Source: Gallionella sp.
GTDB lineage: Bacteria > Pseudomonadota > Gammaproteobacteria > Burkholderiales > Gallionellaceae
Direction of reading: 5' to 3'
DNA: 64,000 bases
Assembly (NCBI GenBank): GCA_028688275.1
Contig: JAQTYN010000001.1
Coordinates: 110,724-174,723, forward strand
Below the pieces are notes generated by a model, which made no database searches, was not told where the DNA came from, and saw nothing but the letters and a program-made list of their open reading frames with translations. Made by a program: the position numbers and the translations under genes. Positions 57,738 to 64,000 of the stretch are shown in pieces (position 1 is the stretch's first letter; every line of letters starts with the position of its first letter).

Positions 57738-60700
57738 ATGGCTTCGAGAATGCGCTACCGTTTGGCTCTGGATTTAGGGTCAACCTCACTGGGCTGGGCG
57801 ATGTTGCGCCTGAATGCTGACAATCAACCTTGTGCCATTATCAAAGCGGGGGTGCGTATCTTCTCCGATGGGCGTGATGCCAAAACGCAAGCCTCGCTGG
57901 CGGTGGCACGGCGTGAAGCCCGTGCCATGCGTCGTCGCCGTGATCGCTTGCTGAAACGCAAAGCGCGCATGATGCGCACTTTGATTCAATACGGATTTTT
58001 CCCTGAAGATGCCGATGAGCGCAAAGCGTTGGAAGGGTTAAATCCATTTACTTTGCGCGCCAAAGGCTTGGACACCGCCCTCACCCCTGCGGAATTTGCG
58101 CGGGCATTGTTCCATATCAACCAACGGCGCGGTTTCAAAAGCAACCGCAAAACCGATAAAAATGAAGCCGATAGCGGCGCGTTAAAAACCGCGATTCAAA
58201 AAGTGCGCGACCACATCGGCGCGGAAAATTGCCGCACGGTGGGCGAATGGTTGCACAAGCGCGATACCGCTGGTTCAACCGTGCGCGCCCGCTATCACGC
58301 CGACAAAGTGGTGGGCGAAAACGGCAAAAGCAAGCTCAACAAGTATTACGACCTGTACATCGACCGTGCCATGATTGAACAGGAATTTGACGCGCTGTGG
58401 GCAACACAAGCCGCGCTCAATCCCGCCTTGTTTAGTGAAGCGGCGCGGGCGGATTTGAAAGATGTGTTGCTTTACCAACGTAAACTCAAGCCTGTCCAAG
58501 CGGGACGCTGTACTTTTTTACCTGAGGAAGAGCGCGCCCCCTTGGCATTGCCCAGCACGCAGCGTTTTCGGATGTATCAAGAAGTCAACAACTTGCGCTT
58601 ATTGGGCGAGGGGTTGAAAGAACAGCCACTCACCTTGCAACAACGCGATGATTTGATCGCTGAGTTGGAGAAAAAATCTAAACTCACCTTTACCCAAATC
58701 AAAAAATTATTGGGTGTGGGCGGCGCGGTGCAATTCAATTTAGAAGACCCTAAACGCGAGGATATGAAAGGTAATACCACCAGCGCGATTTTGGGCGGTG
58801 CGAAGTGTTTTGGCGCAGCGTGGTTTGAATTCAACGAAGCCCAACAAGACGAAATTGTCTTGAAATTAGTCCAAGAGGAAAACGAAGCCGCCCTAATCCG
58901 TTGGTTGCAAGCCGAAACGGGCATAGACGAACGCCGCGCCGAAATCATTGCCAATACAGGTTTGCCCGAAGGTTACGGCAGTTTGTCAGCAAAAGCCCTC
59001 GCGCTGATCCTGCCCGAACTGCGCCGCGAGGTCATTACCTACGACAAAGCTGCTAAAGCAGCGGGGTTCCATCATAGCCAATTTGAAAATGGGGCAATCG
59101 ACGGGCGCACCTTTGCGGTTGAACGCGTTTTGACCGAAACAGGCGAAATCAAAACCGTCCATCTGCATCACGAATTGCCTTACTACGGCGAATTTTTGCA
59201 ACGTCATGTGGGTTTTGGCACAGGTAAACCTGAAGATGTGCCCGAAAAACGCTACGGCAAAATTGCCAATCCCACGGTGCATATTGGCTTAAACCAAGTG
59301 CGCTGTGTGGTCAACGCGCTGATTAAACGCTATGGACACCCCAGTGAAATCATTGTGGAACTGGCGCGAGACTTGAAGCAAAACAAGGAACAGCGCGAGG
59401 AAGAAAATAAGCAACAAGCCAAAAATCAAGATCGCAATAAGCGTTTGCGCAAGGATATTGCGAGCACTTTGCAAATCAGCGAAGAGCGAGTAAGACGCGC
59501 CGACATTGAAAAAATGATTTTGTGGGAAGAGTTAAGCCACAACATTGCGGATCGTTGTTGCCCATATTCTGGCGCGCAAATCGGTGCGGCGATGCTGTTA
59601 AGCGACGCGGTGGAAATCGAACATATATTGCCGTTCTCGCAAACTTTAGACGACAGCCTAAACAACAAAACCGTATCCATGCGGCAAGCGAATCGCATCA
59701 AAGGCAATCGCACGCCGTGGGAAGCGCGCCAAGATTTTGACGCGCAAGGCTGGGATTATCCGAGCATTCTCGCCCGCGCTGAAAATATGGCGAAAAATAA
59801 ACGCTATCGTTTTGGTGAAGACGGCTATCAAAAATGGCTCAAAGATGACAAAGGCTTTTTGCCGCGTGCGCTGAATGACACCCGCCATTTGAGCAAAGTC
59901 GCATTTGAATATCTCAAACTGATTTGCCCCGATACCCGCGTGATTCCAGGGCGCATGACCGCCATGTTGCGCGCTAAATTTGGGTTGAACGACGTGTTGG
60001 GGTTGAATGGCGAGAAAAACCGCAACGACCACCGCCACCATGCCGTCGATGCTTGCGTGATTGCCGTCACCGACCAAGGGATGTTGCAACGCTTCGCCAA
60101 TGCCAGTGCCAGTGCGCGAGAACGGCAACTGAATCGCTTAGTCGAAACCATGCCGCTGCCTTGGGAAACGTATCGGGAACATGTGCAACGGGCGATAGCG
60201 GCGATTTGGGTCAGTCATAAGCCCGATCATGGGTATGAGGGGGCGATGCACAACGACACCGCTTATGGCTTACGCGGCGAGGGGCAAGTGAGTTTTCACA
60301 AAATGGTCGAGGGGGAACGTACCCATATTATCGACAACCTCAAAGTCATTCCCATGACGCACCCGCACCCTAGGTACGGCATCTTAGCCAACGGCGAACC
60401 TAAGCCGTACAAAGGTTACAAGGGCGACAGCAACTATTGCATCGAGATTGTGCGCAACGAAAAAGGGAAATGGGAAGGCGAAGTGATTTCCACCTTTGAA
60501 GCCTATCAATTGGTTCGGCAATACAAAAATCCCAAAGACGGCGTGGCGCGATTGCGGCATCCAACTTTGAGTGTCAGCGGGAAAGTGTTGGTGATGCGGT
60601 TGATGATTGACGATATAGTTCGTTTGGACGTAAAGGGCGGGCTTCGCACCATGCGAGTGGCTACATTAAGCGGCAACGGTCAGGTGTTTATGGCAGACAC

Positions 60701-60851
60701 CAGTGAAGCAAATGTTGATTCGAGAAACAGAAGCAAAGACGACTCTTTTGGCTACGTTTCAAAAATGGCAGGTTCATTGCAGTCAGCCAAAGCCCGCCGC
60801 GTCACCATCTCCCCCATCGGTGAACTGCGCGATCCTAAATTTAAGGGGTAG
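57738..60851 (+). CDS. cas9: Type II-C CRISPR nuclease Cas9
   Basis: 1037 residues from the ATG at 57738 (ribosome site AAGGAG); an upstream start at 57675 would run through the tracrRNA promoter. RuvC-I LALDLGSTSLGWAM with D12; Arg-rich bridge helix 56-80; helical lobe to about 530; RuvC-II with E541 (IIVELARDL); HNH with H629 (VEIEHILPFS, then NNKTVSMRQANRIKGNRTP); RuvC-III HHAVDA with H767, H768 and D771; C-terminal PAM-interacting part about 800-1037. All catalytic residues are present. Size, cas1-cas2 only, and tracrRNA place it in II-C. Confidence 0.97.
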   Translation: MASRMRYRLALDLGSTSLGWAMLRLNADNQPCAIIKAGVRIFSDGRDAKTQASLAVARREARAMRRRRDRLLKRKARMMRTLIQYGFFPEDADERKALEGLNPFTLRAKGLDTALTPAEFARALFHINQRRGFKSNRKTDKNEADSGALKTAIQKVRDHIGAENCRTVGEWLHKRDTAGSTVRARYHADKVVGENGKSKLNKYYDLYIDRAMIEQEFDALWATQAALNPALFSEAARADLKDVLLYQRKLKPVQAGRCTFLPEEERAPLALPSTQRFRMYQEVNNLRLLGEGLKEQPLTLQQRDDLIAELEKKSKLTFTQIKKLLGVGGAVQFNLEDPKREDMKGNTTSAILGGAKCFGAAWFEFNEAQQDEIVLKLVQEENEAALIRWLQAETGIDERRAEIIANTGLPEGYGSLSAKALALILPELRREVITYDKAAKAAGFHHSQFENGAIDGRTFAVERVLTETGEIKTVHLHHELPYYGEFLQRHVGFGTGKPEDVPEKRYGKIANPTVHIGLNQVRCVVNALIKRYGHPSEIIVELARDLKQNKEQREEENKQQAKNQDRNKRLRKDIASTLQISEERVRRADIEKMILWEELSHNIADRCCPYSGAQIGAAMLLSDAVEIEHILPFSQTLDDSLNNKTVSMRQANRIKGNRTPWEARQDFDAQGWDYPSILARAENMAKNKRYRFGEDGYQKWLKDDKGFLPRALNDTRHLSKVAFEYLKLICPDTRVIPGRMTAMLRAKFGLNDVLGLNGEKNRNDHRHHAVDACVIAVTDQGMLQRFANASASARERQLNRLVETMPLPWETYREHVQRAIAAIWVSHKPDHGYEGAMHNDTAYGLRGEGQVSFHKMVEGERTHIIDNLKVIPMTHPHPRYGILANGEPKPYKGYKGDSNYCIEIVRNEKGKWEGEVISTFEAYQLVRQYKNPKDGVARLRHPTLSVSGKVLVMRLMIDDIVRLDVKGGLRTMRVATLSGNGQVFMADTSEANVDSRNRSKDDSFGYVSKMAGSLQSAKARRVTISPIGELRDPKFKG

Positions 60852-60856
60852 CGAAA

Positions 60857-61783
60857 ATGATCGGGCGCATTGTCGAAGTGGCAGACGACCAGCGGCATTT
60901 GTTGGTTGAGCGCGGTTTTTTGGTGGTGCAAGATACCGCGCAGCATAAAAAGCTGGGGCAAGTGCCGCTGGACGATATTGCCGCCGTCATCGCCAACGCC
61001 CACGGCTTAAGCTACACCAACAATGTGCTGGTGGCATTAGCGGAACGGTGCGCGCCCTTTGTGTTATGCGCCGCCAACCATAACGCCGTGGGCATGGTGA
61101 TGAGCATAGACGGCAATTTTCAACAGGCAAAACGCTTTGATGCCCAAATTGCCGCCAGTCAACCTTTAATCAAACGCCTGTGGGCGGAGATTGTGAAATC
61201 CAAATTGCAACAACAAGCCGCCGCGTTGGAAGCCACAGGTGCGCCGTCTATACCGTTGTCTGCCTTGGTGCGCAAAGTCCGTTCGGGTGATCCCGACAAT
61301 ATCGAAGCCCAAGGCGCACGGCGATATTGGGGTTTGTTGTTCGGCGAAGATTTTCGCCGTGACCAACAGGCGGGCGGGCTGAATGGTTTGCTCAATTACG
61401 GCTACACCGTGCTGCGCGCCACCACAGCGCGGGCAGTGGTCTCGGCGGGATTGCATCCCACCATCGGCTTGCACCACAGCAATGCGGGCAACGCCATGCG
61501 CTTGGTCGATGATTTGATGGAGCCGTTTCGCCCTATGATCGACTTAAAAGTGTGGCAGCTACATCGCCAAGGCGAGCATGAAGTTACATCCGACACCAAA
61601 CGCGTGTTGGTGCGCGCCATGTATGACGATATGCAAACCAACGCGGGGGCTACGCCCGTCATGGTGTGCACGCAAAAACTTGCCACCTCCTTGGCGCAAG
61701 TGTTTTTGGGTGAACGGGAAAAGTTAGATTTGCCGTTCATGGGTTTGCCGCTGAGTTTGGCAGCGGCATGGCAGGATGATTAA
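60857..61783 (+). CDS. cas1: CRISPR integrase Cas1
   Basis: 308 residues, start 5 bp after cas9. Metal ligands at E150 (NIEAQGARRYW), H206 (GLHPTIGLHHSNAG) and E222 (DLMEPFRP), as in type II Cas1. With Cas2 it integrates spacers. Type II-C Cas1 also needs Cas9 and tracrRNA in some systems. Confidence 0.97.
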   Translation: MIGRIVEVADDQRHLLVERGFLVVQDTAQHKKLGQVPLDDIAAVIANAHGLSYTNNVLVALAERCAPFVLCAANHNAVGMVMSIDGNFQQAKRFDAQIAASQPLIKRLWAEIVKSKLQQQAAALEATGAPSIPLSALVRKVRSGDPDNIEAQGARRYWGLLFGEDFRRDQQAGGLNGLLNYGYTVLRATTARAVVSAGLHPTIGLHHSNAGNAMRLVDDLMEPFRPMIDLKVWQLHRQGEHEVTSDTKRVLVRAMYDDMQTNAGATPVMVCTQKLATSLAQVFLGEREKLDLPFMGLPLSLAAAWQDD

Positions 61784-61785
61784 CT

Positions 61786-62112
61786 ATGCTGTCGGGGTAT
61801 CGCTTAATGTGGGTCATCGTGATGTTTGATTTGCCAGTCATTGAAAAAGCCGAACGTAAAGCGGCGACTGACTTTCGCAATGCCTTGTTAGATATGGGCT
61901 TCCAAATGTCGCAGTTTTCTGTTTATATGCGTTTTTGCAGCAGCCAGATGCAGGTTGATACTTATTGCCGACAGGTTGAAAAGTTTTTGCCCGTCGGTGG
62001 CACGGTCAATATCCTGCAATTTACGGATAAACAATACGAACGCATCATCACTTTTCGCGGAAAAGCCAAACAACCCTGCAAAAAATCGCCCGACCAATAT
62101 GATCTTTTCTAA
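61786..62112 (+). CDS. cas2: CRISPR adaptation protein Cas2
   Basis: 108 residues, begins 2 bp after cas1. Ferredoxin-like fold: LMWVIVMFDLPVIEKAERKA with Asp15, then MGFQMSQFSVYMRFC. It is the structural partner of Cas1. The last cas gene; no csn2 or cas4. Confidence 0.97.
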   Translation: MLSGYRLMWVIVMFDLPVIEKAERKAATDFRNALLDMGFQMSQFSVYMRFCSSQMQVDTYCRQVEKFLPVGGTVNILQFTDKQYERIITFRGKAKQPCKKSPDQYDLF

Positions 62113-62138
62113 ATAAAACCGATGATTTTTGATCGTTT

Positions 62139-62175
62139 AAAAAACAATAACCACCTAAGTAATCAGGTGGTTATT
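62139..62175 (-). terminator. Intrinsic terminator at the cas2-side end of the array
   Basis: AATAACCACCT (62146-62156), 8-base loop, AGGTGGTTATT (62165-62175) is a perfect stem. On the minus strand it is followed by a T run (62139-62145), while the plus side has GCATTCC, no T run. So it stops transcripts that leave the array towards cas2. Confidence 0.75.
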
Positions 62176-62183
62176 GCATTCCG

Positions 62184-63866
62184 AGTTTAGCAGATTGGGA
62201 TTTGCGCACCAAACGGAACATAGAAGTCGTGCAGGAATATATTATGTAAGTTTAGCAGATTGGGATTTGCGCACCAAACGGAACCGCAGCACACTAAACG
62301 CCAGACTGTGGCGAGTTTAGCAGATTGGGATTTGCGCACCAAACGGAACTCCTCTACGACTTTTAACGCCATAGCATGCAGTTTAGCAGATTGGGATTTG
62401 CGCACCAAACGGAACACAGGCGGAACAGTCCAAGGTGGAACGTCTAGTTTAGCAGATTGGGATTTGCGCACCAAACGGAACTGGAATCACACACACCTGT
62501 GCGCATTACCAAGTTTAGCAGATTGGGATTTGCGCACCAAACGGAACGCACAATGACCGTGGCGCATGGCTAGAAATAGTTTAGCAGATTGGGATTTGCG
62601 CACCAAACGGAACAACAGGTTGCAGATGCTATCGGGGTGGGCTAGTTTAGCAGATTGGGATTTGCGCACCAAACGGAACGTTAAAGAGCGAATTGGTGAC
62701 GCTCTTCGCAGTTTAGCAGATTGGGATTTGCGCACCAAACGGAACATAGAAGGCGTGCAGGAATATATTATGTACAGTTTAGCAGATTGGGATTTGCGCA
62801 CCAAACGGAACTACTACCAATGCCGCCACGACGACGGCATGAGTTTAGCAGATTGGGATTTGCGCACCAAACGGAACATACGCCCCGATACGATCGTCCA
62901 ATAGCTCAGTTTAGCAGATTGGGATTTGCGCACCAAACGGAACTGATGTTGACGGCATGGCTACGCCCAAAGGAGTTTAGCAGATTGGGATTTGCGCACC
63001 AAACGGAACAGGCGCATGGTACACGCGGAATTTGTAAGAGTTTAGCAGATTGGGATTTGCGCACCAAACGGAACGTCGGGTCGGTCAGGTCGACGGGTTC
63101 AACAAGTTTAGCAGATTGGGATTTGCGCACCAAACGGAACGTATTTCCTCTATACCCGTTGTAGGGCCTTAGTTTAGCAGATTGGGATTTGCGCACCAAA
63201 CGGAACTGAAACGACTGTCGAGGCTTTGAAGAAGTTAGTTTAGCAGATTGGGATTTGCGCACCAAACGGAACAGATTGCGCACGCTACCGATTAGCAGCC
63301 TGAGTTTAGCAGATTGGGATTTGCGCACCAAACGGAACGCGTCCATTTTGGTTATGCACAAAGACAAGAGTTTAGCAGATTGGGATTTGCGCACCAAACG
63401 GAACTGGCAGTGTTTGCGCAGGAGTGGCATACCAAGTTTAGCAGATTGGGATTTGCGCACCAAACGGAACAACATCACGCTAACGCACAGTCGTGCTGAC
63501 AGTTTAGCAGATTGGGATTTGCGCACCAAACGGAACCCGCGTCGTTTTAGTAACATGACAGCCATGAGTTTAGCAGATTGGGATTTGCGCACCAAACGGA
63601 ACCGTGGGCGTGTGTTTGACATCCGCGATGATAGTTTAGCAGATTGGGATTTGCGCACCAAACGGAACTCTGGTAAGCCTTTTACCATTCGTAGCCAAAG
63701 TTTAGCAGATTGGGATTTGCGCACCAAACGGAACTCTATCTGTGTCGCAACTAATACTATTTACAGTTTAGCAGATTGGGATTTGCGCACCAAACGGAAC
63801 TTGACTAATTCATCGCGCAACTTATCGACTAGTTTAGCAGATTGGGATTTGCGCACCAAACGGAAC
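62184..63866 (-). CRISPR. Type II-C CRISPR array, 26 repeats, 25 spacers
   Basis: 36-bp repeats start at 62184, 62249, 62314, 62380, then every 66 bp to 62974, 63039, then every 66 bp to 63831; by eye all are identical. Spacers are 30 bp except three of 29 (62220-62248, 62285-62313, 63010-63038). On the transcribed minus strand the repeat starts GTTCCGTTTGG and ends TGCTAAACT. A -35-like TTGGTG, 17 bp, and extended -10 TGCTAAACT lie inside each repeat. Spacers 62220-62248 and 62746-62775 are near-duplicates. Confidence 0.98.
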
Positions 63867-63880
63867 ATATTCATCACGTT

Positions 63881-64000
63881 GAGGCTGTAGAAAAACCCAA
63901 ATTTCCCCAGAAAATCGCCCCGCGATCTGCCATAATTTCACTACGCGATAAAACAAAGGTGGAGGCGGCATGGCACGGTTCAAACCGATACACAAAGGCT
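63881..64000 (+). mobile_element. Left end of an insertion sequence, continues outside window
   Basis: GAGGCTGTAGAAAAACCC at 63881 looks like an IS terminal inverted repeat (GGCTGTxGAAAAA type). A transposase start follows at 63970. The other end and target duplication are outside the window. It begins 14 bp after the last repeat. Confidence 0.65.
63970..64000 (+). CDS. Transposase, first 10 codons only
   Basis: Ribosome site GGTGGAGG, then ATG at 63970 giving MARFKPIHKG. This start is familiar from IS1182-like transposases (MARYKPI...). Only 10 codons are seen, so the family is provisional. Confidence 0.6.
   Translation, partial: MARFKPIHKG

Noticed and set aside
62139..62175. Terminator for the cas operon
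   Set aside because: The T run is on the minus-strand side only, so it fits the array transcript and not cas2.
62187..63890. Long open frames on both strands through the CRISPR array
   Set aside because: They are repeats of the same 12 residues made by the 36-bp repeat with 30-bp spacers, not proteins.

Overview
The window is a gammaproteobacterial chromosome segment. Gene content and order support this: a partial metH, an rsxE-nth pair, creBCD, yqiJ-yqiK, kup with kdpDE, xerD, lipB, darP-pmbA, glmS and fbp-purE-purC-can. No rRNA or tRNA gene was seen. The genus cannot be fixed from sequence alone. Class I fructose bisphosphatase, beta-carbonic anhydrase, c-type cytochromes, two bacteriohemerythrins and a decayed nitrate reductase end suggest a metabolically versatile water or sediment organism, but that is inference.

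Layout. 1-3.0 kb: 3' part of metH. 3.1-5.7 kb: small accessory genes, a PIN toxin-antitoxin pair, a decayed second copy of its antitoxin, a RAYT transposase scrap and REP-like repeats. 5.8-11.9 kb: paired M16 peptidases, rsmD, coaD, ferredoxin, rsxE, nth and a monoheme cytochrome. 12.1-15.7 kb (minus): creB-creC-creD. 16.0-19.9 kb: an envelope-stress type operon (unknown protein, PspA-like, YqiJ, flotillin YqiK, small coiled-coil membrane protein). 20.0-28.7 kb (minus): two near-identical Fic genes flank cytochrome c, kup, kdpE, a short kdpD and rsmE. 29.0-34.1 kb: L,D-transpeptidase, redoxin, an IMPase-like protein, a toxin-antitoxin pair, a DUF6941-like protein, ogt and xerD. 34.1-41.2 kb: two hemerythrins, nasA remnant, AIM24-like gene, lipB, RluA-type synthase, esterase, darP and pmbA. 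41.3-43.6 kb: a 600-residue unknown protein with a possible HEPN motif and a broken toxin-antitoxin pair. 43.7-53.3 kb: tonB, RNase II-like, rlmL-type methyltransferase, glmS, fbp, purE, purC and carbonic anhydrase. 53.3-57.3 kb (minus): surface polysaccharide genes.

57.5-64.0 kb: a complete type II-C CRISPR-Cas locus. A minus-strand tracrRNA has its own sigma70-like promoter. cas9 (1037 aa), cas1 and cas2 are on the plus strand. The array has 26 repeats of 36 bp and 25 spacers. Anti-repeat geometry, a promoter-like element in every repeat and a minus-strand terminator beside cas2 all indicate that the array is transcribed on the minus strand, towards cas2. Two spacers are near-duplicates that differ at one seed position. 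What looks like the end of an insertion sequence begins 14 bp after the last visible repeat, so the array may continue beyond the window.

REP-like hairpin repeats are scattered through many intergenic gaps; one sits in frame inside the RNase II-like gene.
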